From Glutamicibacter ardleyensis (GTDB lineage: Bacteria > Actinomycetota > Actinomycetes > Actinomycetales > Micrococcaceae): 64,000 bases of DNA. Below the pieces are notes generated by a model. It did not search any database and was not told the DNA's origin. It saw nothing but the letters and a program-made list of their open reading frames with translations. This document shows, one piece after another, positions 47,615-56,936 of the stretch; positions within the stretch are counted from its first letter, which is position 1, and the number at the start of each line of letters is the position of its first letter. The position numbers were made by a program, and so were the translations under genes. The stretch covers positions 62,001 through 126,000 of the forward strand of contig NZ_BMKX01000004.1 of assembly GCF_014644555.1 (NCBI RefSeq). Direction: 5' to 3'.

Positions 47615-48037
47615 CTTTATAACCGCATCCAGCCTAAAACTCCGGTCACTTGACCTTAGAGCCGGAGATACTCGGTGGATCATCCGGATCCTCTGAGCGG
47701 TTGAGAAGGAACCGAGCGTTGCAGACAACCGTATTCGGTGTGCATGAATTCTAAAATCTGAGAATTCAATCACAGCCCAATAGAACGACGTAGACGAAAT
47801 AACCCGGAAGTCCGGGGATTATCAGGTATTTACGTATAGAAAATGATTACCTGGCGTGTGCCCTATGGTGTAACTGTGGGGGAAATTTTCAGTTATTGTT
47901 CAGATTGAATCACTAGACATGATGTAGAGCCTCGTTCACCGCGAGGCTTTATTTATGTTGGCAAGTGGTAACTAGCCGCACCGGCAACATTGCCCTTGCC
48001 TCGTGTATCTTTCCCCGGACAAAGGATCCCGCCTCAC
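47615..48037. other. Non-coding interval with two hairpins upstream of the acyltransferase gene
   Basis: No gene is seen. A small hairpin (CCCGG/CCGGG) sits at 47803-47816. A second, with arms AGCCTCG and CGAGGCT, is at 47928-47948, followed by TTATTTA. The second resembles a terminator and lies about 90 bases upstream of the acyltransferase start, so it could end a short leader RNA or attenuate the gene. Confidence 0.4.
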
Positions 48038-50176
48038 GTGAGCCTGAAGCAGACTGAGCCTGGCACCACCGCACGTCAATCCAAGCCAGCAGTTTTTCGC
48101 GGCGACATTCAGGGATTACGTGCCATTGCCGTAGGCGTGGTGGTGATTTACCATTTCTGGCCCAAGGTCTTGCCCGGCGGTTTTATCGGTGTTGACGTCT
48201 TTTTCGTGATTTCGGGATTCCTGATCACCACCCACTTGCTCAAGCGTCCGCCGCAGAACATTCGTGACGTCGCGCAGTTTTGGATGCGACGTGTTAAACG
48301 ATTACTTCCAGCGTCATTCTTGGTCATTCTCGCTGGTCTTATTGGAGTCTGGCTACTAGCACCGATCACCTTGTGGCAAGACTGGGGATTCCAAGCCATT
48401 GCCGCCACCTTCTACTTCCAGAACTGGTATCTCTCAACTTCCAAGGTTGACTATCTGGCGGAGGCGGATGCGCCAAGTCCTTTCCAACATTTTTGGTCGC
48501 TCTCGGTGGAAGAGCAGTTTTACCTCATCTGGCCGATTCTCATTGGCGCCTTACTTTTTGCCGCCATACGTTTTGGTTGGAAGCGCCGCACCGCAGCCCT
48601 GATCGGGATGGGCGCAATATTCGCGCTGTCTCTGGGATTCTCCATCTATGCCACGTCCACCGATGCTGGAGCGGCCTACTTCTCCACCTTCACCCGTGCC
48701 TGGGAGTTCGCCGCCGGAGCCCTCGTCGCGGCCTTGGGGCAACGTGCCTACGCGGCGAAGAAAGATCTCACGAGTCTGGCAGGATCTTGGATCGGCTTGG
48801 CCGTGCTCATTTTCAGCGCGTTGGTGTTTGCTGGTGAAATGCCCTTCCCCGGCTACATCGCTTTGGTTCCGGTCTTGGGTACCGCGTTGATACTGCTCTC
48901 GCACTCCACGCATAGGTACTCACCGGGATTCCTGCTCGAAAACCGTGTGATGCGCTTCCTAGGCGACAATTCTTACGCCATCTACCTGTGGCACTGGCCG
49001 ATTCTCATTCTGGCTCCCTACACAGTGGCCGACTTTGGCCTAGCTGCCCAACTCAGTGCCTTGGCGCTGACCGTGCTGCTGTCGGTGCTCACCCAAAAAT
49101 TGGTTGAGGTCCGCTTCCGTAAATTCATCGAGGTCTCAAAGCTCTTAACCGCCCCGCGGTTCTTGCTTGCCGGCTCCACCGCCCTGGCACTGGCTGCCGG
49201 TGCTTTCTACACCATGAGTGGGAACATCATGGAGGAATCCAAGGATATAACCGCTTCGGTCAAACGCGTTAATGCGCAAGTTGGAACGGACTGCTTCGGT
49301 TCCAACGGGCTTTCGGATCATTGTGTGGATAAAAAGGGCATCCCGGAGAGCTACAAACAATTAGCCCCAGCTCCTATCGTGGCCAAAGAAGACAAGCCAG
49401 TTGTTTACGCGGATGATTGTTTTGCCGCCCAGAGCGATAACTATGCCCAGCGCCCGGTATGCAGCTACGGCAATGACAAAGGAAAGGTCAAAGTTGCGGT
49501 AGTGGGTAACTCCCACGCCGGTCAGTGGGTGCCCGCGGTTAAGGCTATCGCCGAGGAACGCGGTTGGAAACTCGACACCTACTTGATTAGTCGTTGCGCG
49601 GTGATGGGTGAACGCCAAGCCTATGACGAAAAAGCCTCGATTGATGCCTGCGCGGAATACTCGGATTGGACTACGAAACAGATCGACAAGAATGGTTATG
49701 ATTTAGTCATCTCTTCCAGCCGCCAGTCCTTAGCAATTGAGGGTAAGGACTTTGCCGCATCTGAAGCTCCGGCGCAGCAAGCGTTCGAGAAGACCCTGAG
49801 CGACTGGAAACATACCGGCGCGCAGGTAGCGGTCATCAAAGACACCCCATTCCCGGGAAGCACCGTGGATAATCTCCCGGACTGCGTTGCCGAGAACGAA
49901 CAAGAGTTGTCCGAATGCAGCGGCCCTGCCGACGAGTGGATCCCCATGGACCCGCAATTCGATGCGGTGAAAGCACTAGATGACCCGAGAATCGTCTCGG
50001 TGAGCCTGAACGATAAGTTCTGCCGTGACAACACCTGTTACGGGGTTGTCGGTGGGGTGGTTGCCTATTGGGACCACTCGCACCTTTCAAACACCATGGC
50101 CGAGGATCTGGCGAAGCCGCTGGACAGTCGGCTCAAAGCCGTGCTGGATAATGACAAGCTATTCGCCTCATCCTAG
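48038..50176 (+). CDS. OafA/YrhL-like membrane O-acyltransferase with SGNH domain
   Basis: A 712-residue enzyme that adds acyl (usually acetyl) groups to surface glycans. The N-terminal acyltransferase-3 domain has about ten membrane helices and the hallmarks FRGDIQGLRAIAVG, the catalytic His region near FQHFWSLSVEEQFYLIWP, and LWHWPIL. A periplasmic SGNH-like domain follows, with VVGNSHAGQ (about 487, catalytic Ser) and DHSHLS (about 678, Asp and His). I chose GTG 48038, with AAAGGA upstream, over TTG 47990. Possible targets are the wall polymer or peptidoglycan. Confidence 0.88.
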   Translation: MSLKQTEPGTTARQSKPAVFRGDIQGLRAIAVGVVVIYHFWPKVLPGGFIGVDVFFVISGFLITTHLLKRPPQNIRDVAQFWMRRVKRLLPASFLVILAGLIGVWLLAPITLWQDWGFQAIAATFYFQNWYLSTSKVDYLAEADAPSPFQHFWSLSVEEQFYLIWPILIGALLFAAIRFGWKRRTAALIGMGAIFALSLGFSIYATSTDAGAAYFSTFTRAWEFAAGALVAALGQRAYAAKKDLTSLAGSWIGLAVLIFSALVFAGEMPFPGYIALVPVLGTALILLSHSTHRYSPGFLLENRVMRFLGDNSYAIYLWHWPILILAPYTVADFGLAAQLSALALTVLLSVLTQKLVEVRFRKFIEVSKLLTAPRFLLAGSTALALAAGAFYTMSGNIMEESKDITASVKRVNAQVGTDCFGSNGLSDHCVDKKGIPESYKQLAPAPIVAKEDKPVVYADDCFAAQSDNYAQRPVCSYGNDKGKVKVAVVGNSHAGQWVPAVKAIAEERGWKLDTYLISRCAVMGERQAYDEKASIDACAEYSDWTTKQIDKNGYDLVISSSRQSLAIEGKDFAASEAPAQQAFEKTLSDWKHTGAQVAVIKDTPFPGSTVDNLPDCVAENEQELSECSGPADEWIPMDPQFDAVKALDDPRIVSVSLNDKFCRDNTCYGVVGGVVAYWDHSHLSNTMAEDLAKPLDSRLKAVLDNDKLFASS

Positions 50177-50512
50177 TTCCAAAACGGGTGTTGTGCAGCT
50201 GGCCAAGGATCCGCATCTCGGTTCCTTTCCCGGGCATTTTAGATGAGTCAACACCCGAATCAACCACACCTATGCATCGGTTTCCGGACGAATTCTGACC
50301 GAGGTCTGATTCTTCGCGGCACGCGGGGCACCGATGTTTTTTCGAATGTCTTGTGCGAGCCCACATCGTGGATCAAGGGGGATTATGAATTGAAAATCAG
50401 TTGCTAGATGTTTTCTCTTCCTTACCTTGGAGTACGGTCTGACACCTTGTGCCATTCACGGCCGGTACCTAGCGTTGACCATGTTAGAAACCACCGAGCA
50501 ATGGAGGACATC
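50177..50512. other. Gene-free interval before the acidic repeat protein
   Basis: No gene is recognised in these 336 bases. CGGGTGTTG near 50185 and CAACACCCG near 50251 form a nine-base inverted repeat with a loop of over 50 bases, a possible weak transcription end for the acyltransferase gene. The promoter of the small gene should lie in the second half. Confidence 0.3.
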
Positions 50513-50797
50513 ATGTCTGAGCAAGATGCCAATAAGCAATTCGGGAATTTTGACAATACCGACAACCAAGAAACGAAGCAGCCTGGCACCCGAGGTGACT
50601 CCGACGGTTCAGAGGACATCAGCAGGCCGACCGACATCCAGCAGTCATACGGCGCAGAAGAACCGAACAGCGATAACCTTCCTTTGAATGGCGCAGACGA
50701 GTCGGAAATGTCGGAGGGCGCCACCGACATTCAGCAGTCATACGGCGATGACGATACGAATAGCGATCGCGCAAACCAAGAGAACAACGACTCCTAG
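50513..50797 (+). CDS. Small acidic hypothetical protein with duplicated TDIQQSYG element
   Basis: A 94-residue, strongly acidic, hydrophilic protein with no recognised family. The element TDIQQSYG followed by an acidic/Asn/Ser stretch occurs twice (about residues 40-54 and 71-86), and the DNA coding it is also nearly duplicated. There are no hydrophobic segments, so it is probably soluble and disordered. The ATG at 50513 has a GGAGG site five bases upstream, which supports a real gene. A terminator follows 47 bases after the stop. Confidence 0.65.
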   Translation: MSEQDANKQFGNFDNTDNQETKQPGTRGDSDGSEDISRPTDIQQSYGAEEPNSDNLPLNGADESEMSEGATDIQQSYGDDDTNSDRANQENNDS

Positions 50798-50844
50798 TCG
50801 CTGGGAACCGTTGGTTCCCTTGGGGACACTAAATTATTGATAGC

Positions 50845-50876
50845 AGGAGCCCTCAACTTCAAAGCTGAGGGCTCCT
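50845..50876 (+). terminator. Terminator after the acidic repeat protein
   Basis: The arms AGGAGCCCTCA and TGAGGGCTCCT pair perfectly around a ten-base loop. The sequence TAGCTTTA follows, so the T-run is poor. Confidence 0.75.
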
Positions 50877-51129
50877 AGCTTTACCTTCTATGCAGCCTGA
50901 AATCTGTGGAGATATTCAGGAGCAACAATAAAATCTCTGATTGCGCGCATTCAGTTCGCTGGTTCGTCCAATTCTCCGGGCAACATAAACAATTATCAGC
51001 CGTCTCTGGTCGACGTGAAAAATACTGCTCTGCCTGCCTGCAGTAAGCCAACCTCGCTGAAACACCAGCGGACCGTTCGGTTTCGGCATTGAGCTTGACC
51101 AGGACGGTTTCCCAGAGTCCAGCGGCCGC
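50877..51129. other. Interval between the repeat protein terminator and the DUF3253 gene
   Basis: Nothing coding is seen in this stretch. There is no clear promoter or repeat. Confidence 0.4.
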
Positions 51130-51633
51130 TTATTTTTCTGGGTTGCTGAGGTTAATCCGGATTGGACCGCGAACGCGGTCGGCTTCTACTGGTTTGCCTT
51201 TTTGCGTGGCTATGACCTCGCCCTGCGCGGCCATTTCTGCCGTTATTTGGCGTACTTGGTTCATATATCCGCGCCAGGAATTTTCTGGTCCGCACACTAT
51301 GCGTGCCACATCGCTGGGACAGATGGAAGTGCCGGCCCTTTTGCTCAGCAAGGCCCGGATGGCCGCGGCAGTCCGTTCGCTTAGTGCTTTTGGCTCGGGA
51401 TCCTCCCACCAGGGCTGGCCACGTTCTCCCAGGGCAACCTTGGCGTCATTCACCCTTTTTCTGGCGTCGACTTTGCCTTCCTTCACCGCACGGCGGGCGG
51501 ACATCAGTTCGTCGACCAGCTCCTGGCGAAGCTTCGGGGGAATCGAGGGATTGGAAGCCCTCCATTTCCTCCCGTTGATGACGAGGTAATGTCCGTCGGG
51601 CGTGGTTTCAGGTGCAGTCTCTTCCGGTGTCAT
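51130..51633 (-). CDS. DUF3253-type winged-helix protein
   Basis: A 167-residue protein with two recognisable parts. The first (about residues 12-60) has GHYLVINGRKWRAS followed by a basic helical linker. The C-terminal part (about 85-165) has ICPSDVARIV, a Trp-Arg-x-x-Met segment, VRQITAEMAAQGEV, and GPIRI, the pattern of DUF3253. Winged-helix DNA binding is likely but unproven. The ATG at 51633 has GGGGA five bases upstream. An in-frame ATG at 51693 has no ribosome site and is less likely. Confidence 0.7.
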   Translation of the reverse strand: MTPEETAPETTPDGHYLVINGRKWRASNPSIPPKLRQELVDELMSARRAVKEGKVDARKRVNDAKVALGERGQPWWEDPEPKALSERTAAAIRALLSKRAGTSICPSDVARIVCGPENSWRGYMNQVRQITAEMAAQGEVIATQKGKPVEADRVRGPIRINLSNPEK

Positions 51634-51693
51634 CAGCTTCCCCGTGTTCAGTGGTTTCGTAGCTTCAAAGATCTGATTCTGGGTGTGCTCCAT

Positions 51694-52079
51694 AGTGCTT
51701 GGCAGCCATCACCGGTACCCTACGATGCAACTGTCAGCGATCCGGTTGCCAGTTGTCCTCGGAACCTTGGGCAAGCCCGGGGGCTGTTCAACTTCGGGCA
51801 GATCCAGGTGCATGCGATGGCGGTGAGCCACCCACTTCCAGTGAACCGCCGAGTACATCCGCGCTCCGCCCGCTCAAGGCGGACGGGTAACTGCTGTTTG
51901 CACAGACTTATCACGTTAAATTCGCTACGCGAAGCCTGAGCCACCTCTTCACCGCAGCCGTCATTTGCAACTTGCAGGAGCCATCCCACAGGACACCTGC
52001 GAATAAAGCTCGTCTCCAGCGCCTATACAGGCCGGTGGTCCCTTGGGGGATCACCTGCCTGTAGACGAGGAATAGCTAT
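51694..52079. other. Gene-free interval
   Basis: No gene is recognised, and I found no tRNA. The only structure is a terminator-like hairpin at 52029-52060 that ends the minus-strand operon to the right. Confidence 0.4.
52029..52060 (-). terminator. Terminator of the DUF3618/holin operon
   Basis: The hairpin has arms AGGCCGGTGGTCCC and GGGATCACCTGCCT, with one G-U pair and a bulge. It lies 20 bases past the stop of the DUF3618 gene. Confidence 0.65.
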
Positions 52080-52658
52080 TTAGCTCTGGTTTCTATAATC
52101 GTTGATGCTGCCTTGAGCTTCGTGCTGAAGATGCTCAGTCTCACTGGAAGCCTCGGACTTGACGCGATCCATGGACTGCTGGGACGAGTCTTTGAGCTCT
52201 TCGGCTGCAGTAGCCACTGGCTCTTTCATATCCTGAGCAATTTGCTTGGCCGTCTCGGTGAGCTCGGTGGCCAGTGGTTCAACTTTGTCCTTGGCCTTCC
52301 CAACCAGTTCTTCCTCGGCACGAGTCGAGGGGATCATGGAGGACGCAAGCAGGCCGGCACCAAAAGCAATCAATCCTGCGGCGAGCGGATTGCCCCTGGT
52401 CTGATCAGCCACCTTATGCGGCGCATCATGAACTGCTTCCGAGGTTTCGTGCCCCAGATGCTGGGTACGCTCACTCATCTCTTCGCCCCTTCCCATCACT
52501 GATTCCTTCACCTTGGTCACGGAGTTCTTGAATTTTTCGCTCTGCCGATGGGCAATGCGAGTGGGACTTGCCTTGTCGACAATGGCGTCAACGTCATTGC
52601 GCAGCCCTTCGCGCGTCTGGGCAATGTCTGCCCTGAGTTCGTCTGCATTCTTGCTCAT
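52080..52658 (-). CDS. DUF3618 membrane-associated stress-type protein
   Basis: A 192-residue protein with the DUF3618 N-terminal pattern ELRADIAQTREGLRNDVDAI. It has one glycine-rich membrane helix (NPLAAGLIAFGAGLLASS, about 106-123) and a long charged helical C-terminal tail. Function is unknown. The family is common in actinobacterial operons induced by envelope or general stress. The ATG at 52658 has GAGAGGAAA upstream and overlaps the holin-family gene by 4 bp. Confidence 0.8.
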   Translation of the reverse strand: MSKNADELRADIAQTREGLRNDVDAIVDKASPTRIAHRQSEKFKNSVTKVKESVMGRGEEMSERTQHLGHETSEAVHDAPHKVADQTRGNPLAAGLIAFGAGLLASSMIPSTRAEEELVGKAKDKVEPLATELTETAKQIAQDMKEPVATAAEELKDSSQQSMDRVKSEASSETEHLQHEAQGSINDYRNQS

Positions 52659-53083
52659 GGGGTTTCCTCTCTCGGAGTAAAAGCTGAAGGGATTTTCTTT
52701 ACCGTGCCAGCGGTCTGAGGCAGGCCCTTGACCTCTTTGATCTTTTTGCGTCCTACGGCGGCCAGGATTCCAGCGATAATCGCCCAGATCGCCGCGATGA
52801 TCAATGCCGCCCAGCCGTAACCAAGCCACTGCGCAACACCGACCCAGGCTGCCAAGGAGAGGAAGAGCAACACGAAGTGCGCTGCGATCCCTGCTCCGGC
52901 AAACATTCCTGCGCCTTGGCCAGCGTTGCTTGCTGATTCTTTCAGCTCGGTTTTGGCAAGCTCTATCTCTTGACGGACGAGAACCGAAACATTCTGCGTC
53001 AGGTCGCTGAAGAGCGTACCCAGCGACTGCTGCTCCTCGTTTCGCGGATCTCCTGGTTCGAAGTCTGAAGGCGAATGTGTCAT
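52655..53083 (-). CDS. Phage holin superfamily III-like membrane protein
   Basis: A 142-residue protein with a conserved N-terminal helix (SLGTLFSDLTQNVSVLVRQE) and two adjacent membrane helices (about 55-80 and 85-110). This is the pattern of the actinobacterial 'phage holin' family PF07332. These are chromosomal genes, not evidence of a prophage. It overlaps DUF3618 by 4 bp and follows the upstream hypothetical gene after nine bases. Confidence 0.8.
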   Translation of the reverse strand: MTHSPSDFEPGDPRNEEQQSLGTLFSDLTQNVSVLVRQEIELAKTELKESASNAGQGAGMFAGAGIAAHFVLLFLSLAAWVGVAQWLGYGWAALIIAAIWAIIAGILAAVGRKKIKEVKGLPQTAGTVKKIPSAFTPREETP

Positions 53084-53092
53084 CGGTTCCTC

Positions 53093-53944
53093 CTACTTGT
53101 ACTCTTCGGAGCGTGGATCCGCAGGAGGATATGAACGCAAGGGATCAACCACAACGGTTTCATCCGGAACCCGCGACTGCAGCTGCACTGGCTCAGCTTG
53201 CGGTGCTGCCGATTGAGTGAAATGCTCGTCAGCCGCTACGGGCGATCCGGCAGCGGGGACGGTGTCCTTCGGTGTGGGTGAACCGTTCTCCGACGCGATT
53301 CCCTTGCCGCGGGCATCTTGCTTTGAAGTGCCGGCATTGCGCGTGATCCGTCCTGCGAGGAGACCCGCGCCCAGGGCGATACCCAGGAACGCTCCGGGAC
53401 GCTTGCGCGCAAACTGCTTGACCTCGTCGACTAAGTCGCCGGGTTCTCGTTGATCGAGCCAGTCGGCAATCTGACCACTGTGATGGGAGGCTTGGTCAAC
53501 CAAAGTGGCTGCAGTTCCCGAAGCCTGGGACTGATCCAGCATGGAGCGGAACTCATCACTGATGTCACGCAGATTCGTCGCGACTTTCTGCTGCTGGAGT
53601 GAGGCTTGCTCACGCAGATCGGAGCTGAGTTCGCCCAGCAGGTCCGCTGCTTGCTCTTTGGCCTGTTCTCCAAGCAGAGACGCTTCATGCTTAGCGGTGT
53701 CCAGGACTTCCGTTGCGGCGTGCTGCCCTTCCTGCGCGAGGTCCTTAGCCGTCTCAGCTGTCTTGCTGGTATTGGACTGCGACGTCGTATCCTCCCGGTC
53801 CTGATCATCAGCGATGTCCAGATGTTCCGGAAGAAACTGATCGTTGCGCAGGTTGGGTGCGGCAGGTGGGAGAGTTTCCCGCCCAGTTGCCTGCTCCGGC
53901 AAATTCGGTGATGGGCTGGAGCTTGGAAATTGGTCGTTGCTCAT
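53093..53944 (-). CDS. Hypothetical amphipathic-helix protein with a single membrane segment
   Basis: A 283-residue protein, first gene of the three-gene operon. Residues about 60-150 form an Ala/Gln/Glu-rich helical region reminiscent of apolipoprotein-like or LEA-type stress proteins. One membrane helix follows (KRPGAFLGIALGAGLLAG, about 180-197), then a disordered Pro/Gly/Ser tail. The N-terminal 55 residues are also polar. No named family is recognised. The ATG has no strong ribosome site. Confidence 0.65.
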   Translation of the reverse strand: MSNDQFPSSSPSPNLPEQATGRETLPPAAPNLRNDQFLPEHLDIADDQDREDTTSQSNTSKTAETAKDLAQEGQHAATEVLDTAKHEASLLGEQAKEQAADLLGELSSDLREQASLQQQKVATNLRDISDEFRSMLDQSQASGTAATLVDQASHHSGQIADWLDQREPGDLVDEVKQFARKRPGAFLGIALGAGLLAGRITRNAGTSKQDARGKGIASENGSPTPKDTVPAAGSPVAADEHFTQSAAPQAEPVQLQSRVPDETVVVDPLRSYPPADPRSEEYK

Positions 53945-54802
53945 TTCGTGCCTTCCACTAGAGTCTGAACTTGTCCCTTACGTGAGCAAGATTAGAGACC
54001 TCCGAGAATCGCGACAGAAATTATTCGAAATCATAAGGATTCTTTCAGCTTGGTGAACTGGGACACGCTGATCGGTGATCTGGTCACCGGGTGCAGCCGG
54101 TTACTATCCGAAAGAGATTAAAACTGCCAAGAATGGCTAACGGTAAAATTTCGCAGCCAGGCGCGGTAGGGCATCGCTTGCGAGGGCGAGCTGATCCACT
54201 GGGGTAGGGGAATTTTGACTTTGGCCATCCCATTTTTCGAGCCTATATTTCAAGAACGTTAGCCGCTGGCCAAATCTGTATTTTGTCCAAAGCCTGTTTG
54301 GTGAGTTCTGGGCTACGGCACAGAAGGGAGAAATGTTTAGCTCGGAGGCCAAGCGGCAGGGGAATCGATGGAAAAACGCAGGAGCCCCGCGCGTTTCTGC
54401 GACGGGGCTCCTGCAAGCGGTCTGAACGCCAATCACCATCTAGCAAGAAGATGGTGTGCGCTTTTTGAACGTCCCCACGTTCTTAGGTCAACCGCCGAAC
54501 CTACCTCTCAGGCTAAGCCCCGAACGAACTAAGCGCCTTCCTTTTCAGGGTTTGACTAGTTTTCGACTCGACAAGTGGCAGCGCGTCGGGGCACGTTGTG
54601 AAAGCACGGCAGCTGGCCACAGCATGTAAATCTGTGCAGAAATCCAGAGAATTTTTAACCGACGACTCGTACGCTATACAGACATCTCGCGACACCGTTA
54701 TCGACTCCGATGGCTGCAGCAGAAATAGGCCGCGAGCCGCCTCCGACACGTGATGGAATTCTTCAACTGAAGCCGTGCAGAGTGTAAGCCCGTCACTTCT
54801 CT
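53945..54802. other. 858-base gene-free interval
   Basis: No credible gene is seen on either strand. The short open frames here are Cys- or Arg-rich and look like noise. The only strong structure is the minus-strand terminator at 54374-54414. An imperfect GGTGA/TCACC dyad lies near 54078. Confidence 0.5.
54374..54414 (-). terminator. Strong intrinsic terminator on the minus strand
   Basis: Read on the minus strand, the arms GCAGGAGCCCC and GGGGCTCCTGC surround a 15-base loop and are followed by GTTTTT. It lies about 390 bases past the YihY stop with no gene in between, so it either closes a long 3' untranslated region or a short RNA. Confidence 0.8.
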
Positions 54803-55972
54803 TTATTCTCTGGCCTCGGGTTTGTTCCAGTTCGTTTCCTTGTCTTCTTCTGCTTCCTCGCGTTGGAGCTCTGCGGAAATACGCAGTTCTTTGCCTTCTT
54901 GGACATCTTTCTCTTCCTTGGCAATCTGTTTCTCGCTTGCCTTCATGTCACGAGGTGGCAGTTGGATAGAGCTTTCCGCGGCGATCCCTGATTGCAGCTG
55001 GCGAGCACGTTCGAGTTCCGCATCGAAGGCCACCCCGAACAGAAGCGAAAGGTTTCCAATCCAAATCCACAACAGCAACACGATCACACCACCGATGGCG
55101 CCGTAGGTCTTGTTGTAGTTTGAAAAATTCGAAACGTAGAAGAAGAACCCCAGGGTCGCTAGCCCTAAGATCACCAAGGAGATGGCCGAGCCGAGGCTGA
55201 GCCACCGGAATTTGGGCTGCCGGACATTTGGTGTGCCGTAGTAGAGCAAGGCAATCATGAATACCGCGGCCAGAAGGATTACCGGCCATTTGGCGATATT
55301 CCAGACCATGATCGCGGTGTCCCCGAGACCGATGAGATCGCCCAGAGTGCGGGCCAAGGGACCGGAGACAGCCAGCAGCACCGCTACGGTCGCCGCGCAC
55401 AGGAGCAGCGCGAGGGTGATCAGCAGCATTACTGGTTTCAGTTTGTAGGCTGGCCGGCCTTCTTGCACGTCGTAGATCTGGTTGATCGAGCGGCCAAAGG
55501 CCCCCACGTAGCCGGACGCGCTCCACAGCGCGCCTAAGAGACCTACAGCAAGGGCGAGTCCGGCGGACGGAGCAGAGGCGAGTTGCTCAATTGGCTGCTT
55601 CAACGTCTCGACTACTTGATCGCTGGCGAACTGCTCAAGAATGCCGACAATGTTGCGCGTTGTCGCTTTCGCCTGCCCCGCAATTCCGAGCAGGGAGACC
55701 ATGGCTAGAAGCGCGGGGAAGAGGGAGAGCATTGCGAAGTAGGTCAGCGAGGCGGCAAGGTCCGTGCACTTGTTGCGCGAGAACTCGCTGATTGACCTTT
55801 TGAAGGCATATTTCCATGAGCTGCCATGCAGTTGCGTCGGGGAATCCGGTTTGGTTTCGTCTTCCGGTTCCGGGGCATTTAGATACTTGCGGCGGGTATC
55901 GGTGGCGGTGCCGTCCTCGGTATGGAGCCGGTTTTCCCCCGGATTTCCTTCTGCCGAATGTGATCTGGACAT
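54803..55972 (-). CDS. YihY/virulence factor BrkB family membrane protein
   Basis: A 389-residue membrane protein. After a disordered charged N-terminus (1-50), the YihY domain begins with the conserved NKCTDLAASLTYFAMLSLFP. About six membrane helices follow, including WSASGYVGAFGRSINQIY and YGAIGGVIVLLLWIWIGNLSLLFG. The C-terminal about 55 residues are strongly charged. The family was once annotated as RNase BN but is not a nuclease, and its function is not settled. It has no clear operon partners. Confidence 0.88.
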   Translation of the reverse strand: MSRSHSAEGNPGENRLHTEDGTATDTRRKYLNAPEPEDETKPDSPTQLHGSSWKYAFKRSISEFSRNKCTDLAASLTYFAMLSLFPALLAMVSLLGIAGQAKATTRNIVGILEQFASDQVVETLKQPIEQLASAPSAGLALAVGLLGALWSASGYVGAFGRSINQIYDVQEGRPAYKLKPVMLLITLALLLCAATVAVLLAVSGPLARTLGDLIGLGDTAIMVWNIAKWPVILLAAVFMIALLYYGTPNVRQPKFRWLSLGSAISLVILGLATLGFFFYVSNFSNYNKTYGAIGGVIVLLLWIWIGNLSLLFGVAFDAELERARQLQSGIAAESSIQLPPRDMKASEKQIAKEEKDVQEGKELRISAELQREEAEEDKETNWNKPEARE

Positions 55973-56581
55973 TCCAAAACCTCCGCAACGTCGTTGCTAG
56001 TCAAATTTTAAGCATTCAATCAGAAGCAATCAACCCAGATCAACGGCTTAGATAGTTTACTCAGGTAGTGCGCTAGCTTTAGCTGATGGCCACCGGCCAA
56101 GAATCGCTTATGAATGCACCTTCGCCGGCTTAGAGCACAGCCCGTTTCAAGTTGGTGAGTGGGTTTTACTGGTTCGTGTCCTACGCGATGGAACTGATTC
56201 AATCACGGTATCGCATATCCCAGGACTCTCTGCAGTTTCACGTCCAGGAATCGACTCAGCCTGCGAATGGATGCAAACCACATGGTGTTCTCGCCGTGAA
56301 CCGCATATGTTTTTTGCTGCAGGCCGCCGGGAAATTTTCCTCTGCGCCTGAATTCTGCGTCACGGTGTTCGTGTCCGTATCCGTGTTCCTTTAGACTTAC
56401 CCAGAACAATCCCATTCTGCTTCACCTCAGGATGCGCGCCATGTGATTCAGCAAGGAATATTTCCGGTCGCTTCTATCGAATCTTGTGGGATTGCTGAGT
56501 AAACTTCTGCGGTCTTGACCTATAGGTGTTACCGGCGAGTAAAGTATGAAACCCGCAGAACTATTGGACAACCAGGAGTTC
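55973..56581. other. Gene-free interval upstream of a small hypothetical gene
   Basis: No gene is supported. A short run of imperfect hexamers (GTGTTC, GTGTCC, GTATCC, GTGTTC) lies at about 56367-56391. It is too short to be called a repeat array. Confidence 0.4.
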
Positions 56582-56854
56582 ATGGTGAACACTCCCCGTA
56601 AAGACATTCATCTGTCTCTCTCAGATGACCAGTATGATGACCTGACCAGCGCACTGGAAGCCCACCGTGACTCCATGCAGCAGTTCGCCAAGGAGTCAGT
56701 ACTCGGTTTTGGATTAGATTCCACGTATTGGTCTCACCGCGTCACCGAGGTCCAAGAACTGCTGGAAGCCGTCCGCCGGCTCGCAGCAGGAGAAAGCCCC
56801 GACGCGGTCAAGCAAGACCTTCAGCACCAATCGCACGAGCACCCCCAGCAGTAG
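56582..56854 (+). CDS. Small hypothetical protein
   Basis: A 90-residue soluble, acidic, mostly helical protein that I do not recognise. It contains DIHLSLSDDQYDDLTSALEAH near the N-terminus and a helical EVQELLEAVRRLAAGES stretch, with a His/Gln-rich tail. I chose the ATG at 56582 after AGGAG, and the adjacent GTG is equally possible. An upstream ATG at 56546 would add 12 residues. The coding pattern and ribosome site support a real gene. Confidence 0.6.
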   Translation: MVNTPRKDIHLSLSDDQYDDLTSALEAHRDSMQQFAKESVLGFGLDSTYWSHRVTEVQELLEAVRRLAAGESPDAVKQDLQHQSHEHPQQ

Positions 56855-56936
56855 CCCGGCATTCGTCATCAGACTCAGTGCATTTGCTACATAGGAAAGG
56901 TTTCTTTTAGCTGCCCTTGAAAGGCTGGTACAGGGA

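Noticed and set aside
52655-53083. Possible prophage remnant because of a holin-family gene
   Set aside because: The family is common as a chromosomal stress-type gene in actinobacteria. No lysin, portal, capsid or integrase gene is nearby.
56367-56391. Hexamer-like repeat GTGTTC/GTGTCC/GTATCC/GTGTTC
   Set aside because: Only four imperfect copies over 25 bases, with no array structure or conserved spacers.
55973-56545. 80-codon open frame on the + strand at 56152-56394
   Set aside because: Composition and Cys/Phe/Val-rich tail look like chance, and there is no ribosome site or similarity.
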